The notes: generated from the letters alone by a model not told the origin. Shown: positions 36,701 to 48,290, counted from the first letter of the stretch. The stretch is DNA of 64,000 nucleotides from Chimonanthus salicifolius (GCA_013350335.1 CM023540.1:30979175-31043174); one strand, 5' to 3'. Numbers and translations: made by a program.

Positions 36701-39700
36701 TTACGTGGTTCGGCCCACCTGGCCTACGTCCACGGAGCGACAGAATATTCACTATAAATGAGAAAGAAATACATGTACAATATTAATGACTCCCTCGAGT
36801 CATGAGCCCAAACCCAAAGTCCCGAGCCCTTTGTACACCCAACCTATAAGACACATCGACGTCACCTCTCAGTTGATGTGAATCTCTCTCATACCCACAA
36901 TAGTGAACCCAACTTCTGTGTTCCTCCCTCTGCGCTTCCTGCGTCCTACGAGCAATCCCGACATGCTTCTCAAACGCGAGCGTCTCCGATGATGGTGTGT
37001 CCCACACACACACAGATCTCCACCTCTGCTCTGGCGAAGGGGCTTCGTCTCTCCAGCCGCACTCCTGCTGGCTGCCACTCACAGATCTGTGAACCCAGAT
37101 CTGCAGCGGTACTGCACTGTTGCTTCCGCCCCTCTTCGGCCATCGAGTTGTCCTCTAGACAGTATCAGATCTGCGACTCCTTCTTGAAGGCACATCTCCT
37201 TGATGAGAAGCCCATGGCCAAAAGGCCATCCCCTTTTGGTTCTTCTCTCTCAATGCCCTCCTTGGGATTCCACACACCACATACCAATAGCAGTACCCAC
37301 GGAAACATATATACAAGGTTCCATCGCTTCTGTCGGTCCATTCTGGCAATCTCATCTTACCCACAATGAGATTGGAAACCTGCTCATTCTAAGTTTCAAC
37401 CAAATCTCTACACGTCATTGCCACCTCAAAAAGAAATCCCATTTGGCTAAGTCTTGCTTCATATGACAATTTAATGCTGGCCCACATCAGTAAGATCCCT
37501 CATACACGATGTAAATAACTCAAGAATCCCGGCTTGACTTTCTGGGTTGGAGGGTTCCTTATTGATCGCCTAATATCCCTCCACCTTATCTTGTAGAGAC
37601 TAAGAAATAGCAATATACATAATTGTTAGATGAAATTGAATTCGAGTCATATCTAACATTTATTGATCACCATCTTATATGGTCAAGAGTTGAGACTCGA
37701 TCCATCACAGGATTTTGAAGGATCCTTATCCTTCTTTGCTCTGTCTTTCCTCTTAGAATACTATGCAGTGCTCTTTAGGAGTAAACTAGAGGTCTCGGGT
37801 TCAACTCTCTCCTGAATTACCCGATACATGAGGCTTGTGGGTGATTTCATGTATCCATGGGATTGGTCTTACCTCCAATATGGGATGGGGTACTCATGAT
37901 ATTTAAAAAAAAAAAATACTACCTCCATCTATCTTGTGCTTTTTTTAATATTTCAGGTACTCAATCTGTTTACGGTCATTCTTATGCAAAAATCGTTACC
38001 ATGCTTATATGTCCCCATGTCTCATGTCAAAGTCACTCTCCATAAAAAAACTTAGCAATAGAATTGAATACCTTGTCTAAGTTTTCCAACATGATACTTT
38101 TAACTTCTGACACTTGAGCCTTCACTTTTAAAAGCTTTTCAATCTCTTCTGCATGCTCAATGACATATTGCATATGCTCTTTTATAACTGGGCTGCAATA
38201 TCAAAACCATGAACAATTAGGAAGATATAAGAAGTAACATAAGGGAGATTGGGATACTGTGCAAGACACATACCCAAATTCTTTGTTTAGACTTTTGGCC
38301 ATTGCTGTATCAGCTTTCCCACCTCCATATCTCTTTCCGAATTCTGCTTTGAGGCGTTCCAGAAAAGCTATAGATATTTGTTTCCCAACAGATTCTTTAG
38401 CAACGACGCAATAAGCTGTAAATCCAGAATATATAACATTTCTAATCAACAAAGATGAAGCAAATAAATCTGTTTATTTTGTTTTCTTTTCAAACGATTA
38501 GTATATAGTGCTATTTTCAACATGAGAATATGATCCTCAGAAAGGGAAAACAAATGATGAGTTTACCTCAATGTTAAAGACAGAGAGAGGCAATTAGAAA
38601 GCAAGATTCTCTCTTACATCATGGCTTATAGGCATGAGAGCCAATTAAATGACTCTTTTGAAACTCAATCAACAAAAGTAAATATTGATGCGATACTTTT
38701 GAACGCGATCATTAGGAGCTAATGCACATTTTTCATAGCGAACAAGTTCTCAAGCATATCAAAAAGACATTTCTGAGAAGAGCAGCTTACCATATGACAA
38801 GCAAGGATCCAAGGGCTAAACTAGAACTTCCATGATTTTTTTTTTTTTTTTAAATGTATGAGGTAAGGAAGTTCAAAAAAATTGAACTTCCATGATTGTA
38901 GCTTATTTCCTTTTCTTTTTTTTCTTTGGTGTTCGTGTAAGAGAAAACTGCAGCTTAATCTTCTCATTTGTAGAGTCGTGGAATTCAAATTTGTAACAAC
39001 TTTTAGTATTCTAATACATACCCATGTACACACAATTTAAATCCCTTAAACCAGTGGGAAGAATTCTAAGTCAATCATCTTTATCATTTTTGAAACCTTA
39101 TCCCATCTACATATGGGATCAACTAGTTGAGTTCTACTTCTCCACAGCCTTATTGAAAACCATGCTACCTGTCACTCTACAATATGACATGTCAATTCTT
39201 ACCACTTCATTCTAACTATTTTTCTCCAATCCTTTTCCTAGTTCCTTCTACCTGAATTCGTCATAATGGGGCTGTTTCCGGTCTTCCATATACTTTCTCA
39301 AACCATCTCAAATATCATTCCTTGCTCTTTCCTTCTACTGGAGAAATTGTCAAGTTTCATCTTAAGTAATAAATTTACAATTAGCTTTTCCTGTCATCAC
39401 AAATTCATTCATCAAATCTATATATTCTCCTTATGCATTCTCATACCCAATATAACAATAAAGATCCAACTACATCCTACATACATGCTTTTAAACAACA
39501 TGAATCTCACAATCATATGACACCACTACCTTGCCCTTAGTTGCCAATCCTCCACTAATTAATCCTACTTGCAACCTGAATCCAACCTTTTGCTTTGTTC
39601 TATAGTTGCCCTCAAGTGTCAAAAATCTATTGCAAATTTGCAATGTATGCTAGCTCTTGACAACTGATTTTCACACTAATGGCATTCTCAACTATTAAGT

Positions 39701-41733
39701 GCTATATTTCACTAAAATATGAAAACATTTGTAATGGAGATACCTCACAAAAAAAAAATCATAGTGTAGAAGATGACCGAATTGCACCATTGTCAGTTGG
39801 GAACTACCAACCTCCTACCTACCTCTCCAACAAAATCCATGGAACTTGGATAGAAAACACAATGCTTTTTGCACTTAAATCATAACCTTGATATCACAAA
39901 ATTAAGATCCAACATCAAACAAGGCAGCATAAAAGAACCCTACTCAATCTTCACAAACCTAAAAACCTAGTTCCCTTGTTTGGGCATGATCTAAACCGAA
40001 TCAAGATCAAAGACATGACCACTAAAACCCAATGCTATCAGCTCAAACATAAATATCACAAAAAGTACATTCCATTATCAACAAAACAGTGTGAAGGAAC
40101 CCTAGTCTTTGCAATCCTAAAAATCCCAATTGCCTTAATTTTTTTTTGAAGACCAAAGTGTCCAAACCTCTTAGAGCACATGACTAATCCTTGAGGCATG
40201 TGCAAACCTCCCAATTGCCTTAATTACACATGACACAAAACAAAACTAAGATCAAAGATACACATGATTAAACCCACAATCTTTTTTAAATCATAATTAA
40301 ACCCAATCTTATTAAGACCAACTTCTTAATTATCAAAACAGAGTAACCATTACAACAAATTCTCATGGAGGAATGCTATACTCACAAATGATAAACCTAA
40401 AACCCTAACCGCCTTAATTTTGCATGATCTAAAACCAGACCAAAATCAAAGACATGCCCACTAAAAACCCAATCAAGTTAGAACTAAACCTCAAAATACC
40501 AGTATCACTGGACCCGAAATTATCAATCTTCCAAAATGCTAAAACCCCAGTCACCTGAAAAGCAATATTTCTCAAGACCCAAAACCCATTAGCCATTGGG
40601 AACTGAATCTCTAATCAGACAGAACAGCCCCAAATCCAAACATTCATCAAAATAGTGATCTGGGTTCAAACAAAACAGAACCGAAATTCAAAAATATTTT
40701 TCAATATATGGAAAGGAAAGCCCTTCACTCAGAAAAAAAAAATCATTTTTAACACAAAATGGAAGTGGGTTTAATCATTTCTGGTTCAAATTTGATTATT
40801 TTCCAGTAAACTACTTTCCTTTCAGCGCATCCAAAAATAGAACTGCATTAGAAGAAACAATACAAGAAACTCAAAAGTCCACTCGGAGGCATGGAAACGA
40901 AGGATGCTTCCCCTAGAAAAATCATTTTTAGCAAAAAAGTAGAAACGGGTTAACTACATTTTGTCATGGATATTTTCAAGGAAAGTACTTTCCTTTCCAT
41001 CCATCCAAAGAGAGACCTGGATTAAAACATGGGGCAGTGGATAAAAATTGATAACTTTCCAGGAAAGTATTTTCCTTTCCATCCATCCAAAGAGAGACCT
41101 GGATTAAAACATGGGGCAGTGGATAAAAATTGATAACTTTCCAGGAAACTACTTCCTTTCCACCAAACAAACGGTACAGAAACTCGACTATCAGTTCCGA
41201 TGCATGGAAAGGAAAGATCTTTCCTGTAGAAAAACCATTTTCAGCTAAAAAATCAAAATGGGTTCAACCATTTTTTGTTATAAAATGGGATATTTCAAGT
41301 AAAGTACTTTTCTTTCCACAGGTCCAAACAGAGAACTGGATTAAAACAAAAGCTACGAAAGCTGGAAAATTCGTTCAGATGCATGGAAAGGAAAGATCTT
41401 TCCTGCAGAAGAACCACTTTTAGCTAAAAAACAGAAATGGGTCCAACCATTGTTTGTTGTAAAATGAATTTTTCAAAGAAAACAGTGTTCCTTCCATAGT
41501 TCCATGCATCCACACGGAAAAAATAGATTGATGGGGCCATTACCATAGCCGTCTTCGACGAGGAAGCTGAAGGTATGGTGATCGCAGGAGTAAGTGAACT
41601 TGTTGTTGGAGGAAGGGATCTTTTGAAGGCACTGAGAAGCGATTGCAGGAAAATTGCCAGTGAATTCCGTGTACTCTGCAAGTACCATGGTCCCTCGGGC
41701 AACGAAGCTGTAAATGAAGGATTCCTGACTCAT
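33776..41733 (-). CDS. VAMP72: VAMP72-type R-SNARE (longin VAMP)
   Basis: Five coding exons on the minus strand: 41733-41544, 38415-38274, 38192-38072, 34082-34020 and 33925-33776. They join in phase to 221 residues, close to the 219-222 of Arabidopsis VAMP721/722. Residues 1-110 are the longin domain ([40 protein letters not shown]). The SNARE motif spans about 127-187, with the ionic-layer arginine at R155 (FERAEKL). It ends in a tail anchor (residues about 195-213, [20 protein letters not shown]). VAMP72 proteins drive vesicle fusion at the plasma membrane and endosomes. No acidic insert of the VAMP727 kind is present. Intron 1 (3.1 kb) has a foldback array, and intron 3 (4 kb) hosts a 3.15-kb LTR retrotransposon in the same orientation as the gene. 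Confidence 0.95.
34506..35529 (-). repeat. 3' LTR of the copia-type element
   Basis: 1024 bp, TG...CA termini on the minus strand. Open frames inside (up to 163 codons) are mirrored in the other LTR and are not genes. Confidence 0.93.
36621..36632 (-). promoter_or_regulatory. Primer-binding site of the LTR element
   Basis: TGGTATCAGAGC on the minus strand, two bases after the 5' LTR. It is complementary to the 3' end of plant initiator tRNA-Met and sets the element orientation. Confidence 0.9.
36635..37658 (-). repeat. 5' LTR of the copia-type element
   Basis: 1024 bp, same termini as the 3' LTR. A CTTGTATATATG motif (minus strand, near 37320) is a possible TATA box for element transcription, which would run in the VAMP72 sense direction. 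Confidence 0.9.
37700..37912 (+). mobile_element. Possible SINE
   Basis: Contains a B-box-like GGTCTCGGGTTCAACTC and ends in a long A run (37902-37912). No clear A box or target duplication, so this is tentative. Confidence 0.3.
39040..39330 (-). mobile_element. Possible RTE-type LINE remnant
   Basis: Plus-strand ATGGGGCTGTTTCCGGTCTT...CTCAAACCATCTCAAAT resembles the sequence at 58750-58820 (CTGGGGCTGTCTTTGATCTT...CCAAACCACCTCAAATG), which encodes an LRWFGHV motif on the minus strand. Here the frame is lost. Lies in VAMP72 intron 1. Confidence 0.35.
40138..40215 (-). mobile_element. SINE, family B (3' part)
   Basis: The minus strand reads GGATTAGTCATGTGCTCTAA then GAGGTTTGGACACTTTGGTC and an A-rich tail, matching the family B tail. 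Confidence 0.45.
40703..41518. repeat. Array of four foldback units in VAMP72 intron 1
   Basis: Units at about 40703-40835, 40883-41174, 41198-41330 and 41373-41518. Each starts with a GATGCATGGAAAGGAAAG-like end and closes with CTTTCCTTTCCA...CATCCAAA, its reverse complement. The core shares TAGAAAAACCATTTT(T/C)AGC and AAATGGGT(T/C)CAACCAT. The array ends 26 bp from the exon 1 donor. The same family is in the carrier leader intron (13596-13926). Confidence 0.75.
40982..41145. repeat. 82-bp tandem duplication
   Basis: Two adjacent 82-bp copies (40982-41063, 41064-41145) that differ only at AAAGTACTTTCC versus AAAGTATTTTCC as far as I can see. It expands the second foldback unit. Confidence 0.9.
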
Positions 41734-42957
41734 TTCTCACCCTTCTCTCTCAATTTTTGGGGGAAAGAGAGGGGGAGAAGAAATGGGGGTTTTGGGGATT
41801 GGAAGAAGGATCCGATCTTCTGATCTGGATGTGAAACTGGGTTTTCTTTCTTGAGTAACAGGGACTTTTGCTTTTCTTTTTTCTGCTGCTGTATTATTTT
41901 AATATTTTTTTGTCTTTTGTTATTTTCTAGTCGTTTTCGGTCGTTCTTTTGGTTTTGCTTTTGCATTGAGCATGCAATTTGTTGTTTGTCTTTGATTTTG
42001 AAAATTTCCTGTTTGTACGGATTGGAATTGAGTCAAATCTCAAAAGTTTGATCGCAGTTGTTATTACATTGTAGGGATCTGCTTTCAAATATTCTCTTTC
42101 TGCATTTCTTCTTGGATCTTTTGCCTCAAATTCAAGAAGTAACTTGTTTGGAAAGTGACTGAAAATTGTTGAAACAGGTAAGATTTTCAGTTTAAAGTTT
42201 AAGTCAATCTCACTTGATTTAAGGTTTCAAGTATCGAATTCAGTTTTTATCAGGTAAGAATTGAGTTTGAATCCATTTCACCTCCTATCACTTTTGTTTG
42301 AGTCTGATTTTATGAGAGATGTGATCTGTTCGGAAGTCAAGCTCCCCGCTGAATTTACTGAAGATTGAAGGGGGGCAACACACACTTGTCTGAGGGCACA
42401 CAGGTGGAGCACCGAGCCAATTTTTTTTATTGGAGGATAATTTTATAATTTCACATTGTGTCTTACGTAAACTTTAATTATAGTAGTATATATTTTTGTT
42501 TTATAAAAGAGAGCAATAGATCTATAATGAGAACGGTCTCTTCTTCCTTCTTCGCCTTTAAACATAGTGGATAAATTTGAACCATGTGACTATATCAAAA
42601 GGAAACCACGTAAAATCTTTATATTATGATTTATTTCTCTTTATTGAATTTTCTTTTCTATCTTTGATATTACTGTTTCCGTGAAGTAGAAAAACGTTTT
42701 CTCCCAACAAGTCTTCCTTGCTAGGAATTAATTGAATATCACTAAAATTTACATAAAAATTTTGAATTCTAAGAACCCTTGTTTGATGATTCTCACAGTT
42801 GGATTGATGTTTCCATTTATAATATTTTATAAAAGTAAAACATATTAAATGTATATAGTAATTTGGCGGATCTTTTATCCTTGAGTCTTACAAATAGAAT
42901 ATATTATAACTGTATATATTCATTCCTGATTTTTTGACTTATTTATTTTTTAAAGCT

Positions 42958-43229
42958 GAATATTTAATCATATTTTTTAAGAACAATTGAATAATACATG
43001 AACTATTTTTATTCTATATTTATCTGAATTTTTTATCATATTTTTTAAGAACAATTGAATAATACATGAACTATTTTTATTCTATATTTATCTGAATTTT
43101 TTATCATATTTTTTAAGAACAATTGAATAATACATGAATTATTTTTATTCTATATTTATCTGAATATTTAATCATATTTTTTAAGAACAATTGAATAATA
43201 CATGAACTACTTTCATTCTATATGTATTT
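42958..43229. repeat. Minisatellite, 4 x 68 bp
   Basis: Four successive units start at 42958, 43026, 43094 and 43162. Each contains ATCATATTTTTTAAGAACAA, TTGAATAATACATGAA and TTCTATAT. Units 2 and 3 are almost identical; 1 and 4 share GAATATTTAATC. Confidence 0.95.
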
Positions 43230-43399
43230 TAATATTGAATATTTTTTAATTCATTATTTTTTATTTTTAGATATTAATATGAAAATCCTCTGCCATATCA
43301 TTTAAATTCATTAAATTTAGTCATAAATTATTTTTTCTATTTTTCAATGATAAAGTTGAAATAAATCATTCCAACTTAATAAATCCTATTTTAAAATCT

Positions 43400-43777
43400 C
43401 TCTTGCCATTTATATCTATTTTTAGACAATATCTAAGTATAGAAAAATGGTCAGGTGTAACTGGTCACAAGATTACATTTTATGTTTTATTTATCTTTTT
43501 ACTTTTCACTAGATCAGCGAATAATGTGGCAAATTTTTTGGCCAAGGTCGGTATTCATCTACAAGCACCATCCCTGGAATTTTACTCTTATTTTTTATTC
43601 TGGGGTGTTGAGTGATTAGCTGGTTTTTACTTGGGGTGAACCTATGGTTGTATCTTTTTTTGTTTCTTCCTCTTCCTCTTGGGATATGAGTATATATCTC
43701 CTATACTTGAATCCCTAACTTTGTAATTTCCTTTTTAATAAGAAGTTGACGTTAATGTTTCAAAAAAAAAAAAAAAA
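43400..43777 (+). mobile_element. 3' end of an L1-type LINE with poly(A) tail
   Basis: The plus strand encodes RSANNVANFLAKVG, the C-terminal signature of the LINE RNase H-like domain. A short 3' UTR and an A-run at 43762-43777 follow. Severely 5'-truncated. Confidence 0.65.
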
Positions 43778-43779
43778 CT

Positions 43780-44026
43780 AAAATCCCAACCGTACATATT
43801 GAAAAATACTTAATGATCTACTCAAGATTAAAGTTTCAGTCCACAGTTCACTTTACATCCACTTGATTTTAACAGTCAAATTTACCATGCATTTTTTATT
43901 TTTTTTATGAATGTCTGCGAATTTCGACAGTTAAGATCAAGTGGGTAAAAATTGAATTTTGAGCTAAAATTTATTTGTAGTTTGTAGGTCATCAAGTCTA
44001 CTTTTAACTTGTATGGTTGGATTTTT
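43780..44026. repeat. Foldback (MITE-like) element of about 250 bp
   Basis: The left arm AAAATCCCAACCGTACA...CCACTTGATTTTAACAGTC pairs with the right arm GACAGTTAAGATCAAGTGGG...TGTATGGTTGGATTTTT. It directly abuts the LINE poly(A) tail. No ORF. Confidence 0.7.
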
Positions 44027-44609
44027 AAGTGAAAAATAAAAATAATGTTAAATGCAACTTTATGACCAATCACATATAAATCATTTCTATATAAAGACTA
44101 AAAAGCCCTTTCTTATTTCTATAATATTATAGATTTTTTATTGATTGGACTAACTATCTAACATGCGTAGACTAAGGTAGGATTTTTATTAAAAAATGTT
44201 TTGAATGCGTGAATGTTGGTTAGATGTCTGCTAATCTGCGTTAGTTATGTTTGTTTATTTACTGACAGTGGCTATGGTCAAATAGCAAAATTCAAATGTG
44301 GGGATGGAATCTTAGTTATAATTGTCGGATAGGAGAATTTTTTATCTTTATTGAATTTAAAATTTTGGTTGAAATTTAAATATATATAGGTGATATTTTA
44401 TAAATATTGGCCAATTTTTTTTTTAAAAAAAAAAATAGATTTTGGTCTGTGATTAGACTTAGAAAGTTAGCTGATATTTTAGATGTCTTTTAAATTGTAA
44501 TTGAAGGTCCAATTCATGGGGGCCCAATCAATCTCGAAACGAATTTGGGCTAGGGCCTGAATAAGTTCGGGCCTAAATTATTTGAAATCAATCTCTTCTC
44601 TTACTCTCC

Positions 44610-44965
44610 TCAGGGGTCGAAAATTCGGCCGAACCGAGATTTTGGCCGAATTTTCGAATTGGTCAAGATCTCGGGCGAGATCTTTCTCTTTCTTTAATTT
44701 TTTTTTTTTTGGAAATGTCGGTGGCTTTTTTGTTTTTTGAAAAAAATCATTTAAAAAAATAAAAAATAAAAATATCGGCCGATATCTAGGCCGATATTCA
44801 TCCGAAATGGGCAAATATCGGCCGAGATATCGGCCGGGCCCACAACTGATATTAGTTTTTTTAAAAAAAAAGAAACCACCAGATATTTTTTTTCTCTGGC
44901 CAATACTTATCGTATCGGCCGAGATATCTCGGCCCTCAAAAACTCGAGATTTATACCCTGACTTT
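44610..44965 (+). repeat. CGGCCGATAT-type dispersed repeat, copy 2
   Basis: Order of motifs: AAATTCGGCCGAACCGAGAT, a T-tract, AAATCATTT, ATATCGGCCGATATC, CGAGATATCGGCCGGGCCC, AACTGATATT, GGCCGAGATATCTCGGCC. The reverse complement of 47235-47545 has the same order, so they are copies of one element. Confidence 0.7.
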
Positions 44966-45668
44966 CCTTATGTTGGGATGATTTATGAGCTTCCTAAAAC
45001 CCACTCCATTTCAAGTGAAATGTTATTTGAACAAGATACAATCATATTCTGCAAATTATTTAATTTAAAATAATGGTAAAAAATATAATAGTTTGTTTAT
45101 GTTAGAAAAAGACTAGATAAGATCCAATATATAGAGTTTAGAAAGTTACAAATTGCAGATATAAAAAGGAGAGATAAATTATTGAGAATAAAGAGGAAAG
45201 GAAAAATAAAATCATTATAAATGATGAAACGAGCGAGCAACTCTCTAATTTATGAATTATGATACAGTCAAATGAAGAACTAGAAGTTGAAAATCCAACT
45301 TTGTGTAGATAGAATTTTGACAAAAAAATGATGAACAAAGCAAAGATCCCCTAGGCATTGAATTTGAGAACTCATAGGTCTGAGCCACCTGGTCTCACAT
45401 GAATCGGTGAGTTTAAAAAGTTTTTGATTTCTATATGGTGCCTTTAAAAAAATTATCTCAATCGAATAAATGAAGTTGTGTATTTTAAGAGTATAAGTAA
45501 TTAATTTTATCCAATGATAGAAATTGACTTACCCTAATCAAGTTTCCAAGCATCACGTGGAAGGAACCCTTAAAGAACGGTTTTGCAAGAAAAAAAGAAG
45601 AAGAAGAAGAAGAAGAAGAGAGAAATCATCATAGAAAGTACAAATTACCAATTTCAATGTGAATCATA

Positions 45669-45745
45669 CATTTTTTTCAACTAAAGAGTCTAGACATCTC
45701 ACCAGACTAATCTTCGAAGTATGAGTAAACCTCTCAATCTACACA
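45669..45745 (-). mobile_element. SINE, family B (3' part)
   Basis: The minus strand reads GATTAGTCTGGTGAGATGTC then TAGACTCTTTAGTTGAAAAA, the family B tail. Confidence 0.5.
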
Positions 45746-47234
45746 CACAAAATTAGTTCAATAAATTGAATGTGAATGTGAATGAACACAAGATCATACT
45801 TCTTAAGTCGGGTTCTTAGCCGTAAAGCCAACTCCTCCGTATTAAGAATCATGCATTTTGTTCATGCACTGCATCTCATTCTTAGGAATTTCTTGATGAG
45901 GTTGGCACTGTAGCGATGCCTATCTCTGCATTCCCACTTCAATAATATTCTGGTCATACCTTAAATGCAATACAAATGATTAAATGCTGCTAATTTAAGT
46001 ATTATTAGATGTTTTAGACTCCTAATTTCATAGTTTGGGTTAATTTTAGTTCATAATATAAAGCCTTGAAAACAATTATCTCAATAATTGAACCACAAAA
46101 TCAACTGCAAAGTCAAAGCTTGAAGATATCATGTGACCTTTCATTGAGACTCGTATTTTCCTTGATTTATTGTGGGTTTATTTCCATTAAATTTGTCTTT
46201 TCTCAGTAGAAGGCTGCTCAGATGCTGGATGTGTGGACTTGGTGAAATTTTTTTGGGTGATTCTGACAACGAAGTGATTGCACAATTAGATAAAAAAAAA
46301 CTGTAAAAAAAATGTTTTCTTTGGGTCTAAGCCTGGTTCAATCCAAATAAGTAAAACCCAAGGCCAACCCAAAAAGTATTCGAAGGACCTAAGCCCAAAT
46401 TGAAGCCCAATTTGGATATGTGGGTTTATATCGCCTCTGGTTTATTTGAACCAAAATGAAAGTGTTTTGTATTATTCTATTAAAATATAAATTACATATA
46501 CATAAATTTTATGTTTATGCACAATATTGATTAAAGAAAATCAAATTCTATAATTAACAGAGATGCTGCAAGTATTAGAGGTGGGAAGTGATGATTCCAA
46601 AAGTCTGAAGAATTTAGCCTAAAAGGTTAGGCTTGAGATAAATTTTCAGCCCGATTTATGAAAGGATCGAGCTCTGGACAAAAAATTTAAGCCCAATATT
46701 GTTCAGGCTAGGCTAAAACTTATGCATCTACAACCTGAAATCCTGAACATGACAGATCATTTCTTCATGGCCAGCACCATATCACATAAAATTAGGGGTG
46801 AAACTTGGTGTGCTGGGTTATGTAAAAAAAACCCATATGGAATTCCGGTCGTGCTGAGTTTAATTCTCTAAATTTGACGAAAAATGGGTTGGGCTATCAG
46901 GTTAGGAACTCGGGTTGAGCAATTCAGGCCAACAACTCAAATCGGGTCGAGTCAAGTTCAATAATTTTTTATATGGGTTGGGTGACCTGAGTTTCAACCC
47001 TACGTAGAATAGATACAAGGGTTTTTTCATGATTTATTGATGGAAACTGATTTTCAGTGAAACCCAGTTCAGTCACAACCAAAACCAGTACATGACAATA
47101 ACAACTCTATATAAAATTATTGTGGGTCTCGTCGGACCTGAGCCTGGCGCCTTTAACATACATGAGCGTGGCCCATTGAACATTTATTTTCGGACATGGA
47201 ACATCATCCTGTCTACTGTACAAGGAATAAATCT

Positions 47235-47545
47235 TGGCTGATACTGTGCGTATCGGCCGAGATATCTCGAATTTTCGACGATCGAGATATCTCAAAGAAA
47301 AAAGAAATCGGCCCAATATCGGTCGATTTCTTTCTTTTTTTAAAAAAAGAAAAAACAAATATCAGTTACAGGCCCGGTCGATATCTCGACCGATATTTAT
47401 ATTTTTAATTTTTTTTAAAAGCAACCTTTTTATTTTTTAAAATGATTTTTTTTTTAAAAAAAGTCACCGAGATTTCTGGAAAAAAAAAAATTTTGAAGAG
47501 AGAGAACAAACTTCAGTTGAGATCTCAGCCGAAAATTCGGTGGAG
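47235..47545 (-). repeat. CGGCCGATAT-type dispersed repeat, copy 3 (inverted)
   Basis: On the minus strand it reads CCGAATTTTCGGCTGAGATC, a T-tract, AAATCATTTT, ATATCGGTCGAGATATCGAC, CGGGCCTGTAACTGATATT and CGAGATATCTCGGCCGATAC, colinear with 44610-44965. Three telomere-like CCCTAAA units lie at its edge. Confidence 0.7.
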
Positions 47546-48159
47546 CCAAAACCCTAAACCCTAAACCCGTAAGACACATAAAGCCCAAGCCCAACCCAAT
47601 GTCAATCAGCTTGGGTTGGCTCATTAACAGTTTGACACCCCAAAGTGGAGCCTAACCAAACCAATATCTTTTTAAAATCAGACTAGGGGCCAATCTAGCT
47701 ATAAAAATCTTAGTACCAAACAAGATGGGGGCCCAAGTTCCACAAATCTTAACATCTTTAAAAAGAACCAACGACTCAAGGGCCCTAGTGCTAATTACAA
47801 ACAAAGAACTCTAATAATTTGTTTATTATGTGTCGACATAGCAGCCATTGTTTATTGACTAAGCCTCTAATAATATATAAAGTGACAAATTCCCAAGTGG
47901 CCAATGTTGTCATAATACATGAGGGATTTGGATTAGAGAAACAAAGCAATGATCTAACTGCTATGGTTTAAGATAAACCTTGGTGATTAATAATGGGTGA
48001 AGACATTGATTAGGAAACTTTTATGAATCCAAACTTTTCATTCATATCTTATTATAAGAAGATAGGAGGTTAGATGATAGAGAAATTTTGTACATTAATT
48101 TTTTTTCGTAAGAGACTTTTAGCACATAGGATTAATCAAAAAGAATATTGGAGCAGCAA

Positions 48160-48290
48160 GTGAATGAGTCCCATATTGATTGTGAAGTGAGAAATTTAAA
48201 AATTTATAAAGAATATGGGTCACTCCATCTAATAAGTTAGTATTTTTAGATGGATATATTCAATCCTAACAAGTATTATTAGAGCCATAT
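48160..48290 (+). mobile_element. Degenerate LTR/TRIM end with primer-site remnant
   Basis: AGTCCCATATTGATTGTGAA...TATAAAGAATATGGGTCACTCC...AATCCTAACAAGT followed by ATTATTAGAGCC has the layout of a short plant LTR ending CTAACA, then a decayed TGGTATCAGAGCC site. No second LTR or target duplication found. Confidence 0.4.

Larger units (their letters stand above)
34506..37658 (-). mobile_element. Complete non-autonomous copia-type LTR retrotransposon
   Basis: Two direct LTRs of 1024 bp (34506-35529, 36635-37658) flank a 1105-bp interior, with TTTAT duplicated at 34501-34505 and 37659-37663. Read on the minus strand, each LTR begins TGTTAGATATG and ends GTAACGCTAACA. The primer site TGGTATCAGAGC (36632-36621, initiator tRNA-Met type) follows the 5' LTR after AG. 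A polypurine tract AAGGTGGAGAT (35540-35530) abuts the 3' LTR. The LTR also has CCGAACCACGTAAAAT, common near the R/U5 part of plant copia LTRs. The interior shows no gag, integrase or RT homology, so mobility must have come from enzymes supplied by another element. I see only two LTR differences, T/C at 34939/37068 and G/A at 35236/37365, which implies a recent insertion. Confidence 0.93.

Noticed and set aside
34749..37466. Open frames of 60-163 codons in the LTRs (duplicated pairs)
   Set aside because: They lie inside LTRs, occur on both strands, and show no protein-family similarity; they are chance frames in GC-richer repeat DNA.
42958..43229. CRISPR-like array
   Set aside because: Units are contiguous 68-bp repeats without unique spacers, in plant nuclear DNA.
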